Shown here in pieces: positions 43,920 to 56,702 of a DNA stretch of 64,000 bases (positions within the stretch are counted from its first letter, which is position 1; each line of letters begins with the position of its first letter). The position numbers and the translations under genes were made by a program. A model generated the notes under the pieces. The model searched no databases. It was not told the origin of the DNA and saw only the letters and a list, made by a program, of their open reading frames with translations. The DNA comes from Cubamyces lactineus (lineage: Eukaryota > Basidiomycota > Agaricomycetes > Polyporales > Polyporaceae): the NCBI GenBank assembly GCA_022376465.1, contig JACDTU010000010.1:372001-436000 (forward strand), in the 5' to 3' direction.

Positions 43920-45202
43920 ATGCTGACGTCCCCTACCATCACGCTCAAGCCTACTGGAGCGCAAATGCCCCAGATTGGTTTTGGGACGTGGAAGCACTAC
44001 GGCAGCAAAGCGACCGACGCCGTGTACACCGGGCTCAAAGTTGGGTATAGACTCCTTGACTGTGCCTGTGGTGAGTGCGCCCCTACTATGTTGGCCGTGC
44101 TTCCCCCTGGGAACTTGAGCGGTCTCCGCGGGGTGGGGTGCTGACCGCCTTTCATCGTTCACTGCAGACTACGGCAATGAGAAAGAGTGCGGAAGAGGCC
44201 TGAAGCGCGCTATAGACGATGGCGTGGTGGCCCGAGAAGACGTGTGGGTCGTTTCCAAGTTGTGGAACACATTCCATCGCAAGGAACACGTCCGCGAGGC
44301 GGTCATGCGGTCCTTGTCCGACTGGGGTGTCTCTTATTTCGACATTTACTATGTGCATTTCCGTAAGTCCACTCCCATCTGTGGGACTCTGACCTGTATC
44401 CCTGCATCGAAGCTAATGATATTTTCCAGCGATTTCGCTTGCCTACGTCCCCCCTGACACCCGCTATCCACCGGGCTGGTTCTTCGACGGCAAAAGCCAG
44501 GTGAAGCACGACCCCGTCCCACTCCGGGAGACCTGGGAAGCGCTCGAACAGCTCGTGGACGAAGGCTACATCCGCCATCTCGGCGTCTCGAACGTCTGCA
44601 GTGCCTTGCTCATGGATCTGCTGAGCTACGCCCGCCACCGGCCGTCGGTGCTCCAAATCGGTATGTATGCAGCCCACACACCGACTCCGTGTGAGACCGT
44701 CCCCGTGTCACCAATGACGTATGTCCGCAGAGATACACCCGTATAACGCGCAGCTGCGCGCGGTGCAGTACGCACAAGAACAGGGCATCGCGGTCACCGC
44801 CTACTCTTCGTTCGGGCCCCTCGGCTTCCGCGAGCTCAACACGCCAAAGTCGCTTCGCACGCCGCCCTTGTTCGGGCACCCGACGGTCACCGCCGTCGCG
44901 CACGCGCATGGGTGCACGCCTGCGCAGACCGTGCTTCGGTGGGCGACGCAGCGCGGGCTGGCGGTCATCCCGAAGAGCGACACGGAGCAGCAGATGCGAG
45001 AAAACCTGCTTAGCGCGGAGATTACACTCACGGAGGAAGAGAGGGCAGTCATTACGGGCCTAGACGTGGGCTTGCGCTTCAACGACCCGGCAGACGTGAG
45101 TAATGTTTTCCGTGTGATTTTCGGACAACATTCGGTCCGACGCATCTGACGACCCATCTCTCGCTTCTACAGGATTTCCAAGGCTGTCATATCTTCTCTT
45201 GA
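43920..45202 (+). CDS. Aldo-keto reductase, xylose reductase type
   Basis: Monomeric or dimeric (beta/alpha)8 reductase of sugars or aldehydes, 323 residues, the same length as yeast xylose reductases. Exons are 43920-44070, 44168-44362, 44430-44660, 44731-45095 and 45173-45202. The catalytic tetrad is complete: Asp47 and Tyr52 (LLDCACDYGNEK), Lys81 (VSKLWN) and His114 (YYVHFPI). LGVSNVCSALLMDLL and QIEIHPYN are typical. The cofactor loop reads IPKSDTEQQMREN: Lys274 and Ser275 are present, but position 276 is Asp instead of the Asn of NADPH-preferring enzymes, and the usual Arg280 is Gln. Use of the 3'-most intron gives the C-terminus DFQGCHIFS; reading through would end the protein at 45149 without a family-like tail. 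Confidence 0.93.
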
Positions 45203-48200
45203 GTTCTATAGTTCTGAGGGCCCTGAAACAGGATGGCCCACTGTTATGTTGGATTTCTGGATTGGAGATGCCCTACATCACTCTGATCTAAGATGTTTGT
45301 TACTATGATAGTAGCTCAACTAATGCTAGCGTAGTCCCTGAAACTTGTCGCCTCATTATCATCGTATGCGGTAATGTTGTAGAACAATCAACGAGAACCA
45401 ATTTTGCATAGGTTGCTGCGTGCGACTCCGGGCAGAGGTTGACTTCAACACCGCTAGGCTCCAGGTATGGTGTGACTTGATCCACAACGACTGCCAAAAC
45501 GGGACGTGGTACCCTGCTCACTTGATCGCTCCGTGTCACTCTTCTTGCAATGACGACCTCAAGGGCAGTGCGAGGGCTGTAGAGGGCACCGACCCTCATG
45601 GTGCCTCACGACTCCGAACAGCTGCCCCTTGACAATCATTTTCACAGAGTAAGTAGATCAGCAGCGCCCCTCGGATAGCACAACCCAACAACACGTAAAC
45701 CCACTCAGCAGCGTCTTCGCCATCATGCCTTCCAGCGATTCCACCGTGCCAACACCGGCGGTAGCCGTCACCTCTGCAAGTGCAAGCCGCTGCCATCGCT
45801 CGTCCTCGGTTCGATTCTTCCTGTCCTGTCATACGCGCGATGGAATCACTCGGCCTATCCACGGTCTCTGTCGCGCTTCGCGTGTCCCCGGATTCCGAAT
45901 GGGCCCTGGCGCACCGCAACTGCCCCGCCGGCAGATATACGGTATGTCGCCAGATTACAGCAGCACGCCCACGCATCAACACTCGGGGTTGCAACGTTAG
46001 CCGCTGGACAAATATGCAACTCGACAGATGAAATGAAATGCACTGTGCATGCCAGACCTCGGCGGCACACTGTCTATCATTATGCCCTTCTCTTCTTCTT
46101 TCCCTCCGATGCCTTCGGAGGGGAAGTATGCCGCGGACCGCCGTCAAGTTGTGCTAGGCCGCCGTTGGTGTATGCTTGTCTGACTGCGTTTTGTCTCAGT
46201 TTCAGTGCCGCTTATGATGGTGCTGGTACATTCGCGGTTTGTACTGGGAACCAAGGCTCAAAATACTGTGAAGGAGCAATTGGCCAGCGCAGCTCTCTCG
46301 CCAAAACACTTATTGCAGGTACGTACAGGGCGTGTCGCGGGAGTATCCTGGGGTCCGGGGTGCGCTTGACTATGTACCTAGTACCCAGCATGATGCCCAA
46401 TCACGACGGGCCTTGCCATTGAAATCTCATCTCGCGAGCATGGTGCGTCTAACAACCTGTTGAATCTCAATCCCACTTTTTCTGTGCCCACCGAAAGGGC
46501 TGATGCCGGCGGACATGCTATAATCGTCCCACTGGCGTGCGTATTGCTCAACATCGCGCATGCATACTGACGCCCACTGTACCGCGTCCATCGAGGCGAG
46601 ATCCGTACAAAAGCCATCTGCGCATTCATTCTACGAAGGCGGTAGCATTTAGCAAGGATCTATTGAGAACTGCAGGGAATGAATTGTGAGCGTTCGTACC
46701 GTGCGACCCGCACTCCAGAACTCACCGTCGGGCATGCCTGCAGAATCGCATAATCACACCCACCATTTCCAATGCCCTCTTGGCAGAATGAAATATCGTG
46801 GAGGGAGAACATGAGATACTCAACAAGACCACGGCATCGCACGGTATGCGCGCACGTCATTCGCCTCCTTCTCCCGGGACGGCGCGGCTTCCTTGCGCTC
46901 GCGCACCCCACAAGAGGAAACTCGGGAGCAGTGCCCATCTTTCCCGAAGCGCGGTAGTACTCCCAGTAGCGCCTGGGGGTATGGATAAGCGCGAAGGTCG
47001 CCGGCGGATGCGATTCGCAACAGTTGATAGCCACGCGTGGCCGGCATGTCCTGGCACATCGCCCCAGGCCCTCGCTATCAGTGTAATTCCCGAAGCCAAT
47101 TCGTCTTCGTGGCGGTATCGCATCATGCGTATGTCAGCATATGCACGACGTAGAGCGGTGCTACGCCCCTCCCGAGGGATGGGACCCGTCGAGAGGACGA
47201 GAGTTGACGAGCGCGCGAAGACCGTCCGACGCGCTCCCCGAGCCTGCGCCGTGTCGCCGTGGAGCTGCGCAAAGTCAACCGCCGTCGCGCTTGGGTGTTC
47301 TCATCAAGCAGCCTGCGGCGGCCAGAGAGTATTGGCGAATATCTCCATGGAGCGTTGGGTCTGCTTGCCGTGCAAACCCCGCAGGGGGCCGCGCGCATGG
47401 CTAGGACGATATCCACTCGCAACAGGGATGCTCGCTTACGGGGAGACGTTCTTAGCAGCTAGGACCTCTGGCACGATTGTCCGCATCAAGTCCTTGCTCC
47501 ATCCAGATATTCCCGCCATACACGGATGCGTTGCATAAGCATGAACTTTCGAACCGGCGTGTGCTCGCAGCAGATCATCATCATCATACTTACAGCCGTG
47601 ACACGAGCCTAACTCGCGCCTACAGTACTCACGCGCCTCACCCATCCGGGCATTTGTCACGTTAGGGCGGTCAATCGATGGTTTGTGCCCGAAGGCCAAG
47701 GGATACTGGATTTAGGGATTGGACGTACAGGCTACCCAGTTGCCCCCGCCGTCGTCGACCGTGTCCGTGTCCGCCTGGGGACCGCATGCCGCACCGCGCC
47801 GCGGCGCAGCGACAAAGCTAGTAAAGTGCAGCCCGAATGGCATGCGTGCGGCGAGGCTTGGAGCTCTACGAAATTCTATCACCTTCGACCCCTTGTCCTC
47901 TTTCCATCTGTGCGTTTATCCAGCTCAAACCCCACGGAGACGCGTCAGAAGTCCTCCGCGAGGTCGAAACTCCGGGAGCCGGACTTTGAAAGACCCAACC
48001 ATGCCGGGTTTGTTCTGGGTGTGATTTCCCATATGTCGCGCCAGCCCGAGTCAATCGCGTTGCGCGAGTGTGAGGCATGACTCGGAACGAACGGCGAACA
48101 AACGCCACCACGGGACCAATTAGCAGCACGACATACGGAATGTCGCAGCTGGTAGACTTTCTGCTGGTGCTAGTGCGCGCTGCGGGATGGGGGCGGGATG

Positions 48201-51200
48201 CCGTGCTGAGAGCACTCTTTCGCGTCGGAAGCGAGGCTGCAAGAAGAGGTGAACGAACGGTTGCCAGGATGGGAACACGCACTGCTAGGACGAGGGCTGC
48301 ACAGCTCTGGGACGTGGTGCGGGGCGCAGCGTGCGCTAGGCACGCGCTACACCGCAAGGGCGGCGTGCTGTGCTGCGTACCAGGCTTAGGCTTAGGCTTA
48401 CGCTAAGTTGCTACAGTGTGGCAGCTCCCCCTCAGCTCCGAGTCCGGGTCCGGACGCCCTCGCAGCTGTGCCGCCAGTGGCTCTGGCAGATCTCAGCCGC
48501 CCTATCCCCCCTCTGTTCCCACATGCAGGCCGCCCGGGCTCCCAGCTGCCCTAAGCCATACAAAGCATGAAGTGCGTATGTGCCTCGAGGGCGCTCGGCC
48601 CCGATTAACCCTTCCATCATATGCATGGCGACGTCCGAATCGACGTGGAACTATAGAAAGAATACGCGTAAGGCCCCCTAGGCCTCGCTCGACCGCGTTA
48701 CTTATCTCGACGCGACTGCGCAACGTCGGACTTGCAACACCCCGGGCTCGGGTCCGTTCTCCCTCTTGCACAGTAAGCTTTAATTCCGCATGCGCCAGAC
48801 TCCTGCCAGGTGCCCGCCCTGGCCGGCTCGGGTTCGGAAGAGCTTGGCAACTAAACCTGACGAGAGTCTGACGAGCCCTAACTTTGAATTGCTCAACGCC
48901 GGCGCCGGCCCCTGTTAAACGATCCGCCAGTGGCCAAACGGTGTCACTCACGTTACGTTGGCAGGCAGCTGGCACATGTAGCGTGTAGCACGTAGACGCG
49001 TTGGACTAGTCGCCTTTTCCGACGTCCGACTCTTTAGTGACTTTCGTGACGGCATGGAAAATCCTGGCGGCCGCGACTTCGGCGCTGCGTCGACACTCGG
49101 AGCCCCCGCCGGCTATCTCCCCCCTTCTCTCAGACCAAAGTCCGACCGTCATCCACCGTATACATACAACAGTTGACAGCATTCTGATCCGCATGGGACT
49201 CGCACTCATATGTGCTGAGGCTGATATGATCCTGATCGCACTGCAGGTTGCTCAGTGCTCACAGAGTCTCACGGCGAGACGAGAGCACGCCAAGTGCTGG
49301 GATCACGTCCTGTGGCAGTTCGATACGCATTGTATCTTCGGCGTCGGCGAGATCTGAGAAGCGTTGCAGGCCCTCGCCGCGTGGCGCGCACGACGTGATA
49401 CGCTGCAGCCTGTGTGCGCAATATCCAAGTTAGATGTCCTGATCTCGACTGTCGTCAGATCAAGCTCGTCATTCGAGAATTCACATCTCTAGGCCTTAGC
49501 TGTCAGGATGCAGGCAGCTTCGGGTTCTGCGATGGCAGCTGAGAATCGGGCATCGGACGTTGGTGAGACGTCGGCCTCCGGGCTCCATGCCGGTGAGTAC
49601 TGCAGGCACAGCTCAGAACTGGCACAACTGGCACAGCTGGCAGGGGTTATTGCGCTGAGTGACCGTGCTTTGAGGCTTAATGATCGTAATTGAATCATGA
49701 CCTCTATTGCAATTCCGATGTGCAGCCACCGACGCCCAAGGCCTAAGGCGTTGTACTACGTTACCGCGGTGCATCATCCGGCTACCCAACTAATAGCAGG
49801 AGCAACAGCACAGACGACTCGAGTCCATAACGCTATCACCACTATCGATATCATTCCAGCTCACACACCCGACGTCGACTCGGACTCAACTCTGTTCAAT
49901 GCTCATTCATTCTCGGAGCACCGCTCGAGCTGACGTTCTTGAGCTTCTATGGCTATCTCGCAGTTGGACTCCTCGGACCGGTCGCTCTCGCAACCACGAC
50001 CGCTGCGTCCTACGTTCCAACGAATTCCACGCCGTCGCCTGGGCCGCCCCGGGTACTGTAGCTAACTGCGAACGCGCTAGCGCTGTGACCCCTGCATCGT
50101 TGCACAGCTGCACTGCTGCACAGGCACATGACCTTCACAGTGTCAGTAGACAGCAAACGATGAACGATGAATCAAAGACTCGGACTCCAGTGTCCACCGT
50201 CCACCACGACACCACGACACCACGACGCCGCGACAGGTACCACTGCATGGCCGGCCGCCGACAGCCCTAGCTTAAGGCCATAGACCTGATCGCGGTCCCG
50301 CACGGGCCTGCGCCGCCGGCGCAGCGCAGAAGAACGTCGAACGTCGAACGGTGAACAGTTGCACCACGAGTCCAGGCATGCGCATGATTAGTTGAGCTAA
50401 AGTTGAGCTAAAGTTAATGCTGGTGTGTACTATACGCGCTTCGTCCGCGGCCGTCCGTCCGTCCGGCGTCGCCTCAGTAGATTGCGCGACGACGCCTATC
50501 AGTAGTACTAGTAGTACCTCTCGTCGATGTGCGTCACCCAATGCTCAAATTTCAAAGCCCCAACGTCGCGTCGCAAGACCTGGTAGATGCACCGTACGTA
50601 CGTGACTGTGCATGCAGCAGATGCTTCGAACCCGCCACCTGCCCTAGCTAGGCCTTCCTTGGAGCGTCAAGAGCGTTCGTTCGCAAGATCCAAGTTCAAC
50701 TCCGCACTGACAGACCGCAAGCGCATGTGAACACGAGGCGGTCGGGCCCCCGCTGCTTCTTGACCACTCCTCGGACAGATGGATGGACTCATGGAACTCG
50801 TGGACTCTTGCGGAAGGACGGACGCACGTACGCACGGCGTGTAGCTGAACTTAAACCTCGAACGAGAGCCACAGGAAGCGAAGGCTTGAGGGGACACAGG
50901 GGTATATATGTATATACGCATACTCATCATGACAATGGGGGAGAGCCCGAAGAAGGGACCCACCAGATGGTCTGTTGACGGAACGGGGCGCGCGCGTGAG
51001 GGAGAGGGACGGCAGTGTGAGAGAGAGGACGAGGACGAGGTGAACGCGAGCCGCGCAAGGCATTAGAACATTAATTTAGGAACGAAGCCCGGCAATACTA
51101 CATGTACACGGCGAGCGCGCGCGCGCGCGATCGCGCTGTTGCGGTTGGTTGAGCGACGAGAGAAGAGCTAGGAAAAGAACAGGACAGAGACGAGGAGGGA

Positions 51201-51687
51201 GGACGTAAGAAGGGCGAGGCGGGTCGTGCGCCCGATATGGAGACACAGTCGAGACGAGGCGGCGTGCGGGATATCATATTCTCTTGTTGCGTGACACTGC
51301 TACTGGGGCTTCTGGCTGGAATTCTGCTGCTTCTGGTGCTGCTGCTGCCGGCTGCTGCGAACAAACATGGTGTGGAACCAACAAGGGGACGGACCGGGGG
51401 GGACAGGAAGGACTGGTGGGGATCGAAACCCGACAGACACTGCCGTACTGTTTATCGACAACCACGCACCCCTTCCCGTCATCACAATATGATACTGAGG
51501 ATGGACAGGGGAAGGAACAGGATGGATATGGGGTGGTAGATGGGGGGATGAGGACCTCACGAGACGGCCTGGCAGATGTTCGGATGGTGGTTGCGTGTCC
51601 GCCGCATCGTCCGCCGTCTGATGGGCGCGAGCGAGCGGAAGCACAAGAAGCAAGACTTGAACGCGGGCGGCGGTGGCGCTGCGCCTA
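45203..51687. other. 6.5-kb stretch without a supported gene
   Basis: No conserved family, tRNA or transposon signature was found on either strand. Longest frames are 46798-47538 (plus, 246 aa) and 46660-47034 (minus, 124 aa, containing SLHDISFCQEGIGNGGC). Neither extends through believable introns. Short tandem repeats occur: GGCTTA three times at 48383-48400, GTTGAGCTAAA twice at 50391-50412, and a GC run at 51115-51129. The right end, next to the C2H2 gene, is its 3' flank. The stretch may be intergenic, contain non-coding RNAs, or be a decayed element. Confidence 0.4.
50391..50412. repeat. Tandem 11-mer, two copies
   Basis: The unit GTTGAGCTAAA occurs twice head to tail, followed by a partial third copy (GTTAA). 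It lies inside the gene-free stretch. Confidence 0.85.
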
Positions 51688-53054
51688 CTATGAGGTTGCG
51701 CGTGAGGGCGTCCGGCGCGAGCCTCGTTCGGTCGAGCGCTCGGTCGAGTTGCTCGCGTTCTCCCACTCGTCCTCTGGCGGACTCAATCTCTGCGCGATGT
51801 TCGCGGCCTCTGTGGCCTGGCGGCAGTCGGCGCCCCCGTCTGACCGCACTGTAACAGACAAAAAAGAAGCGCACATGGGTCAGCCTGATATCACAACACG
51901 CAAGATTCGGGTGCGAACGTACGATGCCGCTGTGAGAGCAGAGATGCGGGCGTCAGTCACGCGTGCACAGCTGGACGGGGGAAATGGGACACTTACGTTG
52001 AGCGCGTCTAAGCGGCTGAATGTCTTCCCACATCCCTGGCAGACGTTTGATTGGGACCGCGACGTATGGAGGGCTTGGTGGCGTCTATGAGATAAAGTGG
52101 CATCGAGCGCAGCGGTTAGTGACCTGCGCGGCGCCACGTCCGACCCGACCGTGAACCACTCACTTGCAATCGTGTTGACGCGCGAAACCTTTATTGCACC
52201 CTGGCCACTCACACAGGAAAGGCCTCTCGGCGGTATGAGATCGGAGGTGGCCTGTCAAGCAGAGACAAAACGCGACACGGTTAAGGAACAAGAGGTACGC
52301 GACAGAAGGCGATCAACATACCTCTCAAGTTGAAACGACGAGTGAACGTGCTGCCGCAGCCGGGCACCGGGCAAACAAAGTTGGCCTCGTTTCTCCTGCG
52401 ACTCGCACTGGCTGCTTGAGTCGCGCTAGTTGTGACCTGCTGCTTTTCGACTTGCATGATAGGGGGTAGACGCGGTACGTTGCCACCTTGTGGGTAGGCG
52501 GAGGCAGCGATAAGCGACGAGGAGCGACCTCGGGTTGTGGGTGGTGGCGGAATACTAGACGATTGAATAGGCGGAAGCTGTTGCGATTGCGCGTAGAGCA
52601 TAGCAGCCTGAGGGGCGCGCTGCGTATCGTCGACCGAACGGCCACGAGCGGGTGGCGGGAAGGATGTAGGCGGCATAGACGGACCAGCTAGAGCGGAAGG
52701 TGGCGGAAGTTGCTGGCCTGAAGGAAGAGGAGGGAGGCCCCAGTTGACAGCATGAGTGCGAAACTGGGGACTTGGTGGGGATTGATACTGGGTCGCATGC
52801 GAAGAGCGACTGGAGGATGCGTGAGGGTTGGGTGGGGGTGGGTGGGAGTAGTAGGATGAGTGGCTACGATCGCGACAGTCTGAGGGGTAGGAGTGATCTG
52901 CGCGAGGAGGGGGGTGTGGCGCGTTTGGAGGATGGTCTGGCGATGGCATGAGGGGGTTGTATTCTGGAGGGGCGAATTGGTAGGGGTGGAGGGCGCGGAA
53001 GGGGGCACCTTGCGGGGCCATAGTTGGAAGACGGTAAGAGGCATCTACTTCCAT
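51688..53054 (-). CDS. Three-finger C2H2 zinc-finger transcription factor
   Basis: DNA-binding regulator of 358 residues: complement of 51688-51848, 51923-51929, 51997-52084, 52164-52251 and 52322-53054. The first 230 residues are Pro/Ser/Tyr-rich and disordered. Three fingers follow: CPVPGCGSTFTRRFNLRGHL, CEWPGCNKGFARQHDCKRH, and CQGCGKTFSRLDALNRHLRS. The last intron cluster includes a 7-nt exon (CGGCATC, 51923-51929) between ACAG and GTACGT; it supplies the Arg-His of finger 3 that would otherwise be missing. The finger spacing is similar to Crz1/Azf1-like fungal factors, but I cannot name the orthologue. The C-terminus after finger 3 is short and Ser/Arg/Thr-rich. Confidence 0.87.
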
Positions 53055-54710
53055 GGGGAGGCTTTGTAGCGGTTGTTAATCACCGTTGCTGATACTGGAG
53101 ACTGATATGGAGGGCTTGGGAGGCAGATACGGAGAATGGAGAGCGAGAATACTGCGGCGAAGACAGACGGCGGAGGACAGATGTGAGCGGTTGGCCGATA
53201 TGTGCGGAAGCTGATGGGGGAAGGAAGAGATGTGGATGGAGGCAGAGGAGAGAGAGGCTGAGGCTGAGGGAGAGCAAAGGCCGGGGTCGGGGAAAAGGGA
53301 AAAAAGGAGGGCTTTATAGAAATATATCCGAATCGGATTCTCAATCGCCCTCGCCTGCCACGCTCCAGCTTATGGCCCTCACCGCAGAACCACCCCCGTA
53401 GGCGCCCGTCCGACGCCCTCTCGCGCTGTGTCATGCTAAAATCTCAGATCCCCCTTCTTGATCCCAGCCCTCCACCGCCACTCCCCCTCAATCAGCGCCC
53501 ATCGCAGTCTCCGGGGTCCGCCCCCCTTCCTCAATCAGCCTAAATTATTCTTTCTATTCATTTTCCTGCGCCCGGCGTCTGTCCGCGTCCCTGGCTCACA
53601 ACGCCTGCGCAGGTCCCGCCCTTGGCCGCCCGTCGCTCTCCTCGTTCGTCCTCCAATTCATTCCGTCCGCACGGCCACCCCGCTCGCTGCCCACAATGCA
53701 CAATCCCTTTCCTCTGGGCTCACATCCTTTTCCAGCTCATCTCCAATTTGTCCGATTGGCACTGACACCCACCTCCTTCGCCTGTCTCACATCATCATTT
53801 TCATCCGCCGCTCACCGTGTCCGACACCGTCTGCACATCCTCTTCTTAGACACTCTGCAAAATTGTTATAGTTACCGTCGGTCTCCGGCCGCATGCTTCA
53901 GCCATATTCACACTTGTTCTCTTTCGCAACGTGTCCATACGGAATTCGGAAACAAACGTCCTTGCCGCCCTGCGTGATCTCGCACTGACACGACCCACCC
54001 ATCTCTCCCCTCCGGCCGCAACACAACGCAGCACGACATGACACCCCTCCCCGACTCGGCGACATCGTGACACACTTCGCACCGGCGCGCGGGGCCTGCA
54101 CCGCTCGCGCCCGCGTCCCGTGCAGGCTGCCACATTTGCATCTGGATTCCTGGCCTGACAGCGACACAGCTCCCGATCCCCTTGAGACGCCGGGATCGTG
54201 TCAACCGCGGTGCGGGTCTGCGAGACCCACTGCATACCGCCCGAACGCCCGGGCTGATGATGCTCAGCGCTCAGACAGACACACCACAGACACCCTCACA
54301 CCCTCGCCAGCCCTTGCCCAGCTGCGCAGCCTCTCCCCTCGGCAGCTCGCCCGATCCTGCAGGCCTGCCTGACGTGAGAGTTGACAGAAGGACATACAGA
54401 CAGACGGACAGACGGACCACCACACCAGTGCCTGCCGCTCGCCGTCCACGCGGCTCCTCGCTGCAGATCCCCCTTCTTTCTCCATCAGGCCGCCGCTTCG
54501 TCCGTCTTCGCGCTTCACCCCTCCATGGGGATACCGGCTGCCCCGCGCGCGCCTTCCATACGGGCCCGTCAAACAAGGCAGCGGGTTCTAGGAAGTACGT
54601 GCGTGCGCCGGGGACGCGCACGCCCTCGCGCCATTCTCCGTCCTGACAAATCCCGGCGTGGTATGGAATTATGGAACAGTGGAACACAGGCTCGGAAGCG
54701 GGCAGCGGTC

Positions 54711-54731
54711 GACTTCGACTTCGACTTCGAC
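54711..54731. repeat. GACTTC hexamer microsatellite
   Basis: Three and a half perfect copies of GACTTC in a gene-free region. Confidence 0.85.
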
Positions 54732-56118
54732 GTATGGGTCGTTATACAGCGTCGATGCCGTCGTCATCGTCGTGCGGGTCAGACCCTATCGCGACCGAGT
54801 TCCGGTGCATGGCCACTGACGATGACAATGACATGGATGGCGTGGCGTTGCTTACCGCATCCGCATCCGTCCCCAGCTGCGGGCTTCGTGCTAAATGGAA
54901 TTGTGGACGAGTAATGCAGCCGCCCGAGCCTGCTGCCAGTGCCGCACCCAATGCTTGCATTTGGATATTGCATGAACTCGGACTCGTGCACGAGAGCTCG
55001 AGTGTGGCACACGCCTGTGACCTGTCCCTCCGGCATTCGGGCGAGAGGGAACGATTCCGATCCCCGAGGCGGACGGCTACGGTCACATTCGTAGCCATTT
55101 CATTTTGCACTGTCCGCTCCTCCCCTTCCCCTTCCTCGTTTTTCGAAAACCGTCCGTCGTCAAAGTCGTCGTCGCCATCATCACCGCCCGCGCGTCCCTA
55201 CGGTCATCTCTGTGAGAGCCTCCGGCTCGGAAGTCTGAGATATCAGGTATCAGTACATACAGTTACAGTACAGGCTACAGGTACCCAGTGGTACAGCTCG
55301 GTATCGTGGAAATGTCAATGTTGTGGCTGGATCCCTTGCCTCGCCGGGCTCGAGGCTGCGGTTGATCTTGAAATGAGTACCTGTGCATTTGGAAATCCCT
55401 CGTCTCTCGTCTCCCGTCCGTTCGGTCTTGTTCGTCCAGTCCGCGGACTCCTGCTCCCTCACTCGCATTCACAGCGCAAGGCTCAAGCTTCAAGCTCAAG
55501 GCGCTGGATGTCTGGACGAGGTCCCATCATATGATGCGGCGAGGCAGCGCACTGCTCAGAGGTCAGTGCTCACCAAACAACTCCACACCGGATCCGCCGC
55601 AGACCGCCGTCACTGGCAGTGGCGGTAGATATCGATGCCGGTGCCCGAGTCCCACATATGACATTCTAGGTGCTCGCTGGTATTACACCTGCCGCAGCCT
55701 GCCCAGTAACGGGCAGGCAGCTGCAGCGAGCCTGTAGTTGCGCCACCATGCTCATGCCACCATCCCGGACTCGTACACGCCACCGCGGCCGTCTATCGCG
55801 ATCGCCTGGCTCCAGAATCTGCGCCAACTGGGTATATGCGTATGAGTAATGGTACTACTGACGGTACCTACACCCTACAGCACCTCCACCTACCCACAAC
55901 CATTCACCCAACGACAGCAGCACGTACACGGTACACGGTACAACACCGGTCACGATGCCACTGCCAGCACTGCGGCGGTGACCTGAGCCCACGAGCCACT
56001 GCTCACGGGTCCAGATATCGCGGCGACACCGCCGCCCGTCACCGCTCCCGTGCCGATCCCCATGCAGTGTCTTCGCCTTCGAGCTGTACCTACCGTACCT
56101 CACTAGTCGCTACCCGCC

Positions 56119-56146
56119 ACATGGCTCGTGGCACATGGCTCGTGGC
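56119..56146. repeat. Tandem 14-mer duplication
   Basis: The unit ACATGGCTCGTGGC is present twice in direct tandem with no mismatch, which suggests a recent slippage or duplication event. Confidence 0.85.
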
Positions 56147-56702
56147 GGCTAGCGCTGCTGCCCTCCTCAGGCCTGCTACAACCTGGCCATCTGGCTGTCT
56201 GAGGCCTCAGGGTCTCGGGCTGCCAGTGGAAAGCGGGAGCGTGGTGGCATACCGTGGGTTGAGAGCCATGGCCATCGGGCCCAAGTGGACTGGTGAGTAG
56301 CCGTACAAGGTGCACTAGGTACTGGAAGACCAAGTGTCTGGTCCACTTGCGCCCGGTTGCCTCAGGGATGTGCACGCGAACGGTACGCGAATTCCGAGCG
56401 AAGCGTGAACGTGGCTTGTGCTGCGCACGTTAGGTAACCGCCAGTACCATGGGTCTGTGAGTACTACTTGAGTATACGGTACTATATGTTCACTAGCTCG
56501 TCTGCGTTTCGCTCCGGTCTGTTTTCCTCCGGCAGGAAGACTTGCACCGTGCCCGTGAGTGCTTTCTCCTCTTCCCTGCACGAAGAATTCCGTATGACTG
56601 ATTCACGATTCCTAGTATCCACAAGATATGTTATACAGCACACAGCACCCAAGCGCCACGGTACGATGCAGTACGATACGAAACGACGCTACCGTGACGT
56701 GC

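Larger units (their letters stand above)
53055..56702. other. 3.6-kb stretch without a supported gene
   Basis: Upstream region of the C2H2 gene, then unassigned sequence, then the 3' flank of the lipase-family gene. The longest frame, 54671-55534 (plus, 287 aa), has no motif and its composition reads as chance. Simple repeats are present: GACTTC units at 54711-54731 and a tandem 14-mer at 56119-56146. Confidence 0.4.

Noticed and set aside
46798..47538. 246-codon open frame in the 6.5-kb gap
   Set aside because: Arg/Ala-rich translation typical of GC-rich non-coding sequence, with competing open frames on the other strand.
48383..48400. GGCTTA repeat considered as an interstitial telomere tract
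   Set aside because: Only three copies, and the unit differs from the TTAGGG telomere repeat usual in filamentous fungi.
51115..51129. Alternating GC run considered as a functional Z-DNA element
   Set aside because: Only about 15 bases in an unannotated region; no evidence beyond base composition.
54671..55534. 287-codon open frame in the 3.6-kb gap
   Set aside because: Composition looks random, and no domain, signal peptide or splice-supported extension was found.
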